From the NCBI RefSeq assembly GCF_902706195.1, contig NZ_CACSJO010000017.1:1-64000 (forward strand): a DNA stretch of 64,000 bases, given 5' to 3'. The notes under the pieces were generated by a model. It had not been told where the DNA came from, ran no database searches, and saw only the letters and a program-made list of their open reading frames with translations. Origin of the DNA: Novosphingobium sp. 18050 (GTDB taxonomy: Bacteria; Pseudomonadota; Alphaproteobacteria; Sphingomonadales; Sphingomonadaceae). Of this stretch, positions 45,175 to 52,844 are shown piece by piece. The first letter of the stretch is position 1, and every line of letters starts with the position of its first letter. Position numbers and translations under genes: made by a program.

Positions 45175-45555
45175 ATGATCGGACCATCTCGCTTTACCGG
45201 CGGCGTTAGGTTCGGCGGCGCTCTCATGGCGGTACTTCTGGGAACTGGCGCTGCGGCGCCAAAGGCTGCGCTTCCGGGGAGCCTGATGTTCGACAGTCCT
45301 ATATCGCTGTCTTTAAAGGGAATGCGCCACAAGCTTAACCCGCTTGCGATCGTAAATCTGGCGTCAGACGGCGACCGCGTCTGCGAAGGCGACAAGGTAC
45401 GCTCTGCGATGAGTGTTAGCCAGATCCCCGGCCCCTCTTGCGTGATCGCCCGTCTCCTGCCGTTTTCCCGGGATGTCGAAGATGCGCTCCCGGCCGACTG
45501 GGCCGAAGTGAGCGATGTGCAGATGCGAAAAATCCGATTGCAACCGACTAAATAA
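45175..45555 (+). CDS. Hypothetical small exported protein
   Basis: Possible 126-residue protein with a hydrophobic N-terminus resembling a signal peptide (GGALMAVLLGTGAAAPKAA) and two cysteines. A weak GCGGAG site lies about nine bases before the ATG. It sits alone between the receptor terminator and operator D, its stop touching the operator. I do not recognise a family and it could be a chance open frame. Confidence 0.4.
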   Translation: MIGPSRFTGGVRFGGALMAVLLGTGAAAPKAALPGSLMFDSPISLSLKGMRHKLNPLAIVNLASDGDRVCEGDKVRSAMSVSQIPGPSCVIARLLPFSRDVEDALPADWAEVSDVQMRKIRLQPTK

Positions 45556-45570
45556 TATCGTATACGATAT
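45555..45570. promoter_or_regulatory. Operator-like site D, perfect palindrome
   Basis: ATATCGTATACGATAT is a perfect 16-base inverted repeat, the best copy of the seven in the locus, ending 30 bases before the DapA-family gene. The central GTATAC with flanking purine/pyrimidine symmetry fits the general GntR pattern of GT and AC half sites. Confidence 0.8.
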
Positions 45571-45600
45571 CTCAAGTTAACGCATAACAGGACGAAATTC

Positions 45601-46515
45601 ATGGCAATCGGTTGGAAGGGTGTTTTCCCGGCAGTCACCACGCAGCTTCGCGCTGACTTGTCGATCGACATCGCGGACACACAGCGCGTCGTTGACGATC
45701 TGATCCGTGACGGTGTTACCGGCGTAATCGCGCTGGGCACGGTTGGCGAAAACAACTCCCTGGAATATGACGAAAAGGTTCAGGTTCTCTCGGCTATCGT
45801 CGAGGTTGTGAACGGCCGCGTGCCCGTCATCACCGGCGTTTCCGAATACGACACCCGCCGCGCCGTGCGTTATGCTCAGGCCGCTGAAAAGGCCGGTGCG
45901 GACGGCCTGATGCTGCTGCCCCCGATGGTCTACGTACCCAAGGCGCATGAACTCGTCGCCCACTTCAAGGGCGTGGCGGAGCAGACCGACCTGCCGATCA
46001 TGCTCTACAACAACCCCCCGGCCTATCGCACCGTGATTGACCAGGAAGTGCTGACGCAGTTGATCGATGTGCCGAACATCGTTGCGGTCAAGGAATCGGC
46101 ACCCGATACGCGCCGCTTCACCGATTTCCGCAATGCCTTCGGTGATCGCTACGTGCTGTTCGCCGGTCTCGACGACGTTGCGCTGGAAGGGCTGTACCTT
46201 GGCGCGCAGGGCTGGGTTTCCGGTCTTACCAACGCTTTCCCCAAGGAATCGGTGGAACTGGTTGCAGCGTTCGAGCGCGGCGACCATGCCAAGGCCATGG
46301 AAATCTACCGTTGGTTCATGCCGCTGCTGCACCTCGATGCCGAGCACGATCTTGTCCAGTCGATCAAGCTGGCCGAAGAAGTGATGGGCCGCGGTTCGGA
46401 GCGCGTTCTGCCTCCACGCTACGTGCTTCAGGGCGAGCGCCGCGCCGAAGTGATCGCGATGGTCGAGAAGGCCGCCGCAACCCGGCCGGAACTTTCCGCC
46501 GCAAAGGCAGCCTGA
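45601..46515 (+). CDS. DapA-family aldolase/deaminase, probable pyrroline-4-hydroxy-2-carboxylate deaminase
   Basis: Class I Schiff-base enzyme of 304 residues in the DHDPS/NAL superfamily. The catalytic Lys164 (VAVKESAPD) and Tyr136 (MLYNNPP) are present, as is the GTVGENNSL loop. The lysine-biosynthesis DapA normally lies elsewhere; here the next gene, 10 bases on, is 4-hydroxyproline epimerase. In characterised hydroxyproline pathways the third step, conversion of delta1-pyrroline-4-hydroxy-2-carboxylate to alpha-ketoglutarate semialdehyde, is done by a DapA-family protein, so I assign that role by context. Superfamily members with other keto-acid substrates cannot be excluded from sequence alone. 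Confidence 0.82.
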   Translation: MAIGWKGVFPAVTTQLRADLSIDIADTQRVVDDLIRDGVTGVIALGTVGENNSLEYDEKVQVLSAIVEVVNGRVPVITGVSEYDTRRAVRYAQAAEKAGADGLMLLPPMVYVPKAHELVAHFKGVAEQTDLPIMLYNNPPAYRTVIDQEVLTQLIDVPNIVAVKESAPDTRRFTDFRNAFGDRYVLFAGLDDVALEGLYLGAQGWVSGLTNAFPKESVELVAAFERGDHAKAMEIYRWFMPLLHLDAEHDLVQSIKLAEEVMGRGSERVLPPRYVLQGERRAEVIAMVEKAAATRPELSAAKAA

Positions 46516-46525
46516 AGGAGTCTCG

Positions 46526-47524
46526 ATGCGGCACACATTCTTCTGCATCGACGGTCACACAGCCGGTAACCCCGTCCGCTTGATAGCGGGCGGGGTTCCG
46601 CTGTTGAAGGGCGCGTCCATGTCCGAACGGCGTCAGGATTTCCTGGAGCGCTTCGACTGGATCCGCACCGGCCTGTGCTTCGAACCTCGCGGGCACGACA
46701 TGATGTCGGGCGGGTTCCTCTATCCGCCGACCGACGCTGCGAACGACATCGGTATCCTGTTCATCGAGACCAGCGGCTGCCTGCCGATGTGCGGCCACGG
46801 CACCATCGGCATTGTCACCTTCGGTCTCGAGCACGGGCTGATCCAGCCCGCCACGCCGGGCCGCCTGCGCGTGGAAGTGCCGGCGGGCGTGATCGAGATC
46901 GCCTATGAGACCGAGGGGCCGAAGGTCACTTCGGTGCGCATCACCAACGTCCCCGCCTATGTCGCCGCGCGCGGCATCAAGGTGGACGTGGAGGGCATCG
47001 GGCCGCTTTCGATCGACGTGTCCTATGGCGGCAACTACTATGCCATCGTCGAGCCGCAGGGCGCCTACACCGGCCTTGACGATCTTGGTGCGGCACGGAT
47101 CATCGACCTTAGCGGCCGAGTGCGCGAGGCGGTTCGGGCGAAGTTCGAGCCGGTTCATCCGCTCGATCCCACGATCCGGGGTGTCAGCCACGTGCTTTGG
47201 ACGGACAAGCCCAAACATGAGGGCGCCGATGGCCGTAATGCCGTGTTCTACGGTGACAAGGCCATCGACCGCAGCCCCTGCGGCACTGGCACCTCGGCGC
47301 GCCTGGCGCATCTGGCGGCGTCCGAGCGGCTGTCCGTTGGGGATAGCTTCGTGCACGAGAGCTACATCTGCAGCCGTTTCACCGGCCGCGTGGAGCAATC
47401 TGTGATGCTGGGCGACCAGCCGGCGATCATTCCCTCGATCGAGGGTTCGGCGATAGCCACCGGGTTCAACACGATCTGGATCGACAAGGCCGATACCTTC
47501 TGGGAAGGCTTTCAGGTCAAGTGA
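46526..47524 (+). CDS. 4-hydroxyproline 2-epimerase
   Basis: Converts trans-4-hydroxy-L-proline to cis-4-hydroxy-D-proline, the entry step of bacterial hydroxyproline use. The 332-residue protein belongs to the proline racemase superfamily and keeps both catalytic cysteines, Cys89 in MCGHGTIG and Cys252 in SPCGTGTSAR; the dehydratases of the family replace one of them with Ser or Thr. The DGHTAGNPVR start is also typical. It is cotranscribed with the DapA-family gene under operator D. Proline or 3-hydroxyproline racemisation remains possible but the locus favours 4-hydroxyproline. Confidence 0.9.
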   Translation: MRHTFFCIDGHTAGNPVRLIAGGVPLLKGASMSERRQDFLERFDWIRTGLCFEPRGHDMMSGGFLYPPTDAANDIGILFIETSGCLPMCGHGTIGIVTFGLEHGLIQPATPGRLRVEVPAGVIEIAYETEGPKVTSVRITNVPAYVAARGIKVDVEGIGPLSIDVSYGGNYYAIVEPQGAYTGLDDLGAARIIDLSGRVREAVRAKFEPVHPLDPTIRGVSHVLWTDKPKHEGADGRNAVFYGDKAIDRSPCGTGTSARLAHLAASERLSVGDSFVHESYICSRFTGRVEQSVMLGDQPAIIPSIEGSAIATGFNTIWIDKADTFWEGFQVK

Positions 47525-47535
47525 CCCCTTCGTCC

Positions 47536-47675
47536 CCTCCCCATTCCTTCGGAACGGGGAGGTGTAGGCGTTACCACCACCCGCAATATCTCAAACTCCG
47601 CTCAGGCTGAGCGGGGTTGTCAGGGTTGTGAGGTTGTAGGGGAGCCGCGTTTTCACGCTGCTCCCCTACAACCTC
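47536..47675. terminator. Hairpins between convergent epimerase and GH27 genes
   Basis: Three inverted repeats fill this gap. CCTCCCC with GGGGAGG (about 47536-47562, tip CCTTCGG) could terminate the epimerase transcript. CCGCTCA-GGC-TGAGCGG lies at about 47598-47614. A perfect 16-base stem GAGGTTGTAGGGGAGC (47630-47645) with GCTCCCCTACAACCTC (47660-47675) ends inside the GH27 stop codon. None has a proper T-run; the long one may stabilise or end the GH27 transcript. Confidence 0.6.
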
Positions 47676-49203
47676 AGCCTCCCACGACGACCATCACCGC
47701 GCCGCGCGCCGGGACGGTGTAGCTGGCAGGCAGGCTTACGGACTTTGCGCCGCTCCATACGTCCTCAACCTGCTTCACGGCCGTCAGCCCCGCGTCGCCG
47801 GGCGTAAGCGCCAGCGAACCCGCCGCATCGCCGCGGTTGAACAGCGCCAGCGCCACGCGGCCATCGGCCAGGGGCTTGGTCCAGACTTCCATCGTGCCCT
47901 GCTTGCGCAGCGCCTTGGCCTGCACGCCTTTCGCGTCCTGATCGACAGCGATCACGCGCGGGTTGGTGAGCATGGCGAGCGTCTCGGGCGTGGATTCCCG
48001 CAGGTCATGGCCCATCATCAGCGGCGCGGCGGACATTGCCCACAGGGTCATGTGGGTGCGGTATTCGTCCGCGCTCATGCCGCCGTTGCCGATTTCGAGC
48101 ATGTCGGGGTCGTTGAACCCGTGCGGACGGGCCCATTCGGGCTGGCCGTTCTTGTCGAAGCCAATCCTGGCCATTGTCTGATAATCGTCGGTGATGTCGC
48201 CGGTGGTGCGCCAGAGCTGGCCGCCGACGTCGCGGCCCCACGATCCCACGTCGAAACGCCCGTATTCACACAGCGAGAAGATGAAATCGCGCCCCGTCGC
48301 CTGAAGCGCAGCGCCCATTTCGTAGTAGCTGCGCTTTACCGTATCGGCATCGTCGTAGAACCATTCGCCCGAACACAAGTCGTACTTGAGGTAGTCGAAG
48401 CCCCAGTCCGCATAAGTCTGGGCGTCCTGTTTGACGTGGCCGTAGCTGCCCTCATAGCCTGCGCAGGTGCGTGGCCCCTGCGAGGAATAGATGCCGATCT
48501 TCAGTCCTTTGGAATGGACGTAGTCGGTCAGCGCCTTCATGTCCGGGAACTTCTCGTTGGGCTGAAGCACGCCATTGACGTCGCGCTTGCCCTGCCAGCC
48601 ATCGTCGATGTTGACGTAGAGGTAGCCGGCATCGCGCAGGCCCGTCGAGACCATCGCATCGGCCATGGCGCGCACGGTCTTGTCGTCGATATGCTCGGCG
48701 AACTTGTTCCAGCTGCTCCAGCCCATCGGCGGCGTGGCGGCCAGCTTGCTGGGGATCGGCGTACCAAGCGCGGGCAGCGGGGGCGAGAACTTGAAGGCAC
48801 GGGCCTGCGCGTCCTTCGCCTTGCCGCGATAGCCCGAAGCGTCGACTTCCGACTCCCAGATGCGGCCCTTGAGGCGGGCCCTGAGGTTGGTTTTACCGCC
48901 TTCGATGGTGACGCTCCAGGGGCGGGTGGGGTGTTCGCGGTCGTTGATGTTACGGGTGTCGAATTTCAGCATGCCGCCTTCGAGATGCGGGTTCAGCATT
49001 TCGACGGGGCCGTACCACCGGGTGGTCACGGTGCCCTCGATCTTGCCGCCTTTCGAGGTGACCTGCATCATCGTAACGCCGGGTGTCGGCGGGGTGTCGT
49101 CGAACAGCCAGACACCGTCATAGGCGGTCTTGGCAAGCGCGGGGGCGGCCAGCGACAGGCTGGTTCCCAGAAGTACGGCAGCCGTGAAAAGGGCGCGCGA
49201 CAT
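47674..49203 (-). CDS. GH27-family alpha-galactosidase, secreted
   Basis: Glycosidase of 509 residues with signal peptide ending PALAK, an N-terminal beta domain (about 26-145) and the GH27 barrel starting PPMGWSSWNKF. The nucleophile is Asp275 (YLKYDLC) and the acid/base Asp336 (WRTTGDI); the WNKF and NIDDGWQ sugar-binding segments are conserved. The ATG at 49203 has AGGAG upstream. Alpha-galactose on serine is part of plant extensins, so an alpha-galactosidase fits; alpha-L-arabinopyranosidase activity is also known in the family. It is the third gene of the GntR-permease-GH27 operon. Confidence 0.92.
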   Translation of the reverse strand: MSRALFTAAVLLGTSLSLAAPALAKTAYDGVWLFDDTPPTPGVTMMQVTSKGGKIEGTVTTRWYGPVEMLNPHLEGGMLKFDTRNINDREHPTRPWSVTIEGGKTNLRARLKGRIWESEVDASGYRGKAKDAQARAFKFSPPLPALGTPIPSKLAATPPMGWSSWNKFAEHIDDKTVRAMADAMVSTGLRDAGYLYVNIDDGWQGKRDVNGVLQPNEKFPDMKALTDYVHSKGLKIGIYSSQGPRTCAGYEGSYGHVKQDAQTYADWGFDYLKYDLCSGEWFYDDADTVKRSYYEMGAALQATGRDFIFSLCEYGRFDVGSWGRDVGGQLWRTTGDITDDYQTMARIGFDKNGQPEWARPHGFNDPDMLEIGNGGMSADEYRTHMTLWAMSAAPLMMGHDLRESTPETLAMLTNPRVIAVDQDAKGVQAKALRKQGTMEVWTKPLADGRVALALFNRGDAAGSLALTPGDAGLTAVKQVEDVWSGAKSVSLPASYTVPARGAVMVVVGG

Positions 49204-49255
49204 CGCGATCTCCTTTGATCTTGGATGAGACATGTCAGGTGGAAAAGTGCGCCGG

Positions 49256-50677
49256 TCAGGCGGCGGCGTTCGCCGCTTCGCGTCCGGCATCGCTGCGGCT
49301 CCGGCCGTAGAGATAATAGACCAGCAGACCGATGACGTTCCACGCCCCGAAGCGCACCAGCGTGGAGGCGGGCAGGCTGAACAGCAGATAGGCGCAGCCC
49401 AGGATCGTCAAGGTGCCGACAAGGTACGGCTTGGGGCAGCGAAACAGGCGCGGCAGTTCAGGCATGCGGCGGCGCAGGATCATCAGGCAGGCACCGACCG
49501 AGATGAACGCGATCAGGGTGCCGGCATTGGCCAGTTCGGCGATCTCGTCGAGGCGGAAGATGCCCGCGACAATCGCGATGGAGATGCCGGTCATCAGGGT
49601 GATACGCGTGGGTGCGCCGGTGCTCGGGCTGATCTTGGCAAGGCTGCGCGGCAGCAAGCCGTCGCGCGCCATGACGAAGAATACGCGGCTCTGGCCATAC
49701 ATCATCACCAGGATGACCGAGGGCAGGGCCAGCACGGCGGCAAGGGCGATCAGGTGCGCGGCAACCGGCTGGCCAAGCTGGCGCAGCACGAGGGCCAGCG
49801 GCTCGGGCGAATTGGCAAGCTGCTGGAAGGGCAGGGCGCCGATCGCGGCGAAGGCGACGGCCATGTAGATCACCGTGCAGACGACCATGGAGCCGACAAT
49901 GCCGATGGTCAGGTCACGGCCCGGATTCTTGGCTTCCTCGGCAGAAGTCGCCACGGCGTCGAAGCCATAGAACGCGAAGAACACGATGGCGGCTGCGGCC
50001 ATGACACCGCGCTGCTGGCCGCCGACCTCGGTGCTGATGAAGCCGTAAGGCATGAAAGGTTCAAGGTTGCCGGACTGGAATGCCGGCATCGCCATGGCCA
50101 CGAAGACCGAAAGTGCGACGAGCTTGATGATGACCAGCACGATGTTGAGCGTCGCGCTTTCGCGCGTGCCTGCAATCAGCATGCCCATTACCGCCAGCGC
50201 CACGGCCACGGCGGGCAGGTTGACGATACCGCCGCCGTGCGGGCCGACGAGCAGTGCATGCGGCAGGTGGATGCCCGCCGACTGTATCCAGCCGACCAGG
50301 TAGCCCGACCAGCCGACCGCCACTGTGGAGCAAGCCAGGGAATATTCGAGGATGAGGCTCCAGCCCACTATCCAGGCAATCGATTCGCCCATCGCGGCAT
50401 AGCTGAAGGTATAAGCGCTGCCCGCCGCCGGGATCATCGTCGCCATTTCGGCGTAGGCGAGGGCGGCGCAGGCGCAAACGGCTCCGGCGATCGCGAAGGC
50501 CAGAATCACCGCGGGCCCGGCGCGGTCGGCCCCCACGCCGGTCAGAGTATAGATGCCGGTGCCGACGATTGCGCCGACTCCCAAGGCGATCAGGTGCGGC
50601 CAGCTAAGGGTCTTGGCGAGGGAGTGCCCGGATTCGCGTTTCAGCAACGAGTCTATGGATTTACGCGGTCCGAGCAT
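49256..50677 (-). CDS. APC-superfamily amino acid permease
   Basis: Inner-membrane transporter of 473 residues with about 12-14 helices, close to the cationic-amino-acid-transporter/YhdG branch (GVGAIVGTGIYTLTG in helix 1, FFAFYGFDAVATSAEEAKNP in helix 6, both substrate-site segments). It lies between a GntR gene (23 bases upstream) and the alpha-galactosidase gene (52 bases downstream). The context suggests uptake of hydroxyproline, proline or another amino acid freed by the peptidases of the locus, but specificity cannot be read from sequence. Confidence 0.88.
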   Translation of the reverse strand: MLGPRKSIDSLLKRESGHSLAKTLSWPHLIALGVGAIVGTGIYTLTGVGADRAGPAVILAFAIAGAVCACAALAYAEMATMIPAAGSAYTFSYAAMGESIAWIVGWSLILEYSLACSTVAVGWSGYLVGWIQSAGIHLPHALLVGPHGGGIVNLPAVAVALAVMGMLIAGTRESATLNIVLVIIKLVALSVFVAMAMPAFQSGNLEPFMPYGFISTEVGGQQRGVMAAAAIVFFAFYGFDAVATSAEEAKNPGRDLTIGIVGSMVVCTVIYMAVAFAAIGALPFQQLANSPEPLALVLRQLGQPVAAHLIALAAVLALPSVILVMMYGQSRVFFVMARDGLLPRSLAKISPSTGAPTRITLMTGISIAIVAGIFRLDEIAELANAGTLIAFISVGACLMILRRRMPELPRLFRCPKPYLVGTLTILGCAYLLFSLPASTLVRFGAWNVIGLLVYYLYGRSRSDAGREAANAAA

Positions 50678-50700
50678 GTGTCCCCCTTGTGAAGTCTGGA

Positions 50701-51357
50701 TCAGCCGGTCAGGCTGGCTGTGAAATGAGCGCGCAAGTCGTCGAGCGTGCTGGCAATGTGCTGCGTGAGCAGGCCCTTCACCTTGTCTGCCTCTCCGGCG
50801 AGCCAGGCGTCGAGCAGGTCACGGTGTTCGGAATGCGCGCGATCGCCGCGTCCTGCCGGTTCGAGGTGTGCGATCACGTAGCGTTCGGCGAGAACCTCGA
50901 GGCGTTCGACATGCTGGGTGGTCAGCAGCCGCTTGCCGGGCCGCACCAGCGCGACGTGGAATTCACGGTTTCGCAGACCAACATTTGTGAGGTCGCCTCG
51001 AGCCGCTTCGTCGAGCCGTTCGAACGCTTCCAGAGCGGCGCGCTTGTCGGCCTCGTCGGCGTGGCCGCAGGCATAGGCTGCGGCGGCCGGCTCTATCGCC
51101 AGGCGCAGAAGGTAGATTTCCTCGGCCTGGTCGCTCGACATCGGCCGGACGAACCAGCCGCGATTGGCCTGGCTGGTCAGCAGGCCCTCATGTTCAAGGC
51201 GGGTCAGCGCCTCGCGCAGCGGGATTTTGCTGACGCCCAGCTCGGCCGCGAGCGCGTCCTGGCGGACCGGCTCCATGACGGGGAGCTTCCCTTCGACGAT
51301 CCTTTCGCGGATCACGTCGAAAATCCGTTCGGCAAGTGTGCGGACGACGATCGTCAC
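50701..51357 (-). CDS. GntR-family regulator, FadR subfamily (FCD domain), second copy
   Basis: Transcription factor of 218 residues with winged helix (LAERIFDVIRERIVEGKL, LAAELGVSKIPLREALTRLEHEG) and a short FCD domain (LRLAIEP, REFHVALVRP, HRDLLDAWLAGE). It starts with GTG at 51357 and leads the operon with the permease and alpha-galactosidase. It is only distantly like the regulator at 34592, so the two may sense different signals, for example an amino-acid product and a sugar product. Operator F lies 46 bases upstream, suggesting autoregulation or cross-control. Confidence 0.88.
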   Translation of the reverse strand: MTIVVRTLAERIFDVIRERIVEGKLPVMEPVRQDALAAELGVSKIPLREALTRLEHEGLLTSQANRGWFVRPMSSDQAEEIYLLRLAIEPAAAAYACGHADEADKRAALEAFERLDEAARGDLTNVGLRNREFHVALVRPGKRLLTTQHVERLEVLAERYVIAHLEPAGRGDRAHSEHRDLLDAWLAGEADKVKGLLTQHIASTLDDLRAHFTASLTG

Positions 51358-51402
51358 CAGTGTATCTCCATATCGATAGCGGCCGGGTCAAACGCGGCTG
51401 CG

Positions 51403-51418
51403 CTAACGTATACGGTAG
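51403..51418. promoter_or_regulatory. Operator-like site F
   Basis: CTAACGTATACGGTAG, keeping the core CGTATACG of the shared palindrome, 46 bases upstream of the minus-strand GntR start and in the same divergent gap as site E. Confidence 0.6.
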
Positions 51419-51575
51419 ATGATCCGGAATGCGCCTGCAATCTGCGCCTTGGTTTCAAGGCCCGAGAACTCGTCGCCGCGCGAACAGTGACCCTATAAAG
51501 GCAACTGTTTTGAGGGCGGGCTGAGGTTAGGGTCATCGCTGATGCGGAGCCTTGTGCTGGCGCTGATCGGTGTAT

Positions 51576-51591
51576 ATACCGTATACGATAT
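51576..51591. promoter_or_regulatory. Operator-like site E
   Basis: ATACCGTATACGATAT, 15 of 16 bases identical to the perfect copy at 45555-45570. It ends 24 bases before the GTG start of the flavoenzyme gene. Confidence 0.75.
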
Positions 51592-51615
51592 CTCGTTCAT
51601 TGCAACGGAGTTTTT

Positions 51616-52836
51616 GTGGGACTAATCGGGATCGTCGGCGGCGGGGTGGTCGGCCTTTGCGCCGGCATCGAACTGCTGGAGGCAGGGGAGTGCGTGGCGA
51701 TCATCGACGATGACGCTGCTGCGCAGGCTCCGTCCTGGGGTAATGCCGGACACATCGCAGTCGAGCAGGTCGAGCCGCTGGCCTCGATGAATACGCTGCG
51801 CACGATGCCCCGGCGCCTGTTCATTCGCGGCGGTGCGCTGGCGCTGCCGACTTTGTCCTTGCCCGCATGGTTGCCATTTGGCCTGCGCCTGCTTGGGGCG
51901 GCGAGTCCTTCGCGTTTTCGCAGCGGCTGCGCGGCGCTGGGGCCGCTGCTGGAGCGTTCGATGCCGGCCTGGGAGTCCATAGCGGAGCGCATCGGCGCGC
52001 CGGAACTGCTACGTCGGGACGGGCACTTCGTGGTGTGGCATGGTGACGATGCAGCCAGCGCCGGGCGTGCTTCCTGGGAAATGGCCCGTACCGGCACTGC
52101 GCAAGTACGCGGTGCAACGCCCGATGAGCGCAGTATGCTCTCGGCCCTCGGCAATCGGGGCGTGGCCGGGGCGATCCGCTTTTCAGGTAGCGGCCAGATT
52201 GCCGATCTCGGCGCTCTGCGCGGCGCCCTCCGCGCGGCTTTTATCGCGCGCGGGGGCACGATCCACGAAGCCTCCGCCGTTCTCGGCCTGGATCATGGTC
52301 GCGCCCGGATTGCCGGGTTGGACGCCGACCGGGTGATTGTCTGCGCGGGCGTGCACTCGCGCGGACTGATGGAGGTTCTAGGCCACAAGGTGCCGATGAT
52401 CGCCGAGCGTGGTTATCACATCCGCGCCAATTCTTCGGGCTGGCCGGAGGATCTGCCGCCAGTAGTGTTCGAGGAGCGTTCGATGATCGTGACCCGCTAT
52501 GGGCCGACCGTGCAGGCCGCCAGCTTCGTGGAATTCAGCCGGCTCGATGCGCCTGCCGATCCTCGCAAGTGGGAGCGGCTCGAACGCCATGTGGCGCAGC
52601 TCGGTCTGCCTATTTCCGGGCCGTTCCGCCGCTGGATGGGTTGCCGGCCGACGCTGCCGGACTATCTGCCGGCGATCGGACGCTCGACGCGGGCGGACAA
52701 CCTCTACTATGCTTTCGGGCATCAGCACCTCGGGCTTACCCTCGCACCGATTACCGCGCGGTTGGTCAGGTCGATGGTGATGGGCGGGCAGACGGAACTG
52801 CCGCTCGCGCCGTTCGACATCCAGCGCTTCGCATAA
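51616..52836 (+). CDS. FAD-dependent D-amino acid oxidase/dehydrogenase, probable D-hydroxyproline dehydrogenase
   Basis: Flavoenzyme of 406 residues (DAO/DadA superfamily). The dinucleotide-binding loop is IGIVGGGVVGLCAG, followed by an SWGNAGHIA segment typical of DadA-like and D-hydroxyproline dehydrogenases; the C-terminal part has GCRPTLPDYLPAIGRS and the FAD-binding YYAFGHQHLGLT. In hydroxyproline catabolism this enzyme oxidises cis-4-hydroxy-D-proline to delta1-pyrroline-4-hydroxy-2-carboxylate, the product used by the DapA-family protein at 45601. It starts with GTG at 51616, with GGAG five bases upstream, directly after operator E. D-proline oxidation is an alternative. Confidence 0.82.
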   Translation: MGLIGIVGGGVVGLCAGIELLEAGECVAIIDDDAAAQAPSWGNAGHIAVEQVEPLASMNTLRTMPRRLFIRGGALALPTLSLPAWLPFGLRLLGAASPSRFRSGCAALGPLLERSMPAWESIAERIGAPELLRRDGHFVVWHGDDAASAGRASWEMARTGTAQVRGATPDERSMLSALGNRGVAGAIRFSGSGQIADLGALRGALRAAFIARGGTIHEASAVLGLDHGRARIAGLDADRVIVCAGVHSRGLMEVLGHKVPMIAERGYHIRANSSGWPEDLPPVVFEERSMIVTRYGPTVQAASFVEFSRLDAPADPRKWERLERHVAQLGLPISGPFRRWMGCRPTLPDYLPAIGRSTRADNLYYAFGHQHLGLTLAPITARLVRSMVMGGQTELPLAPFDIQRFA

Positions 52837-52844
52837 GGACATAT

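Noticed and set aside
45601..46515. Calling this gene dapA of lysine biosynthesis
   Set aside because: It is in an operon with 4-hydroxyproline epimerase behind a regulon operator and away from lysine genes, which fits the catabolic deaminase better.
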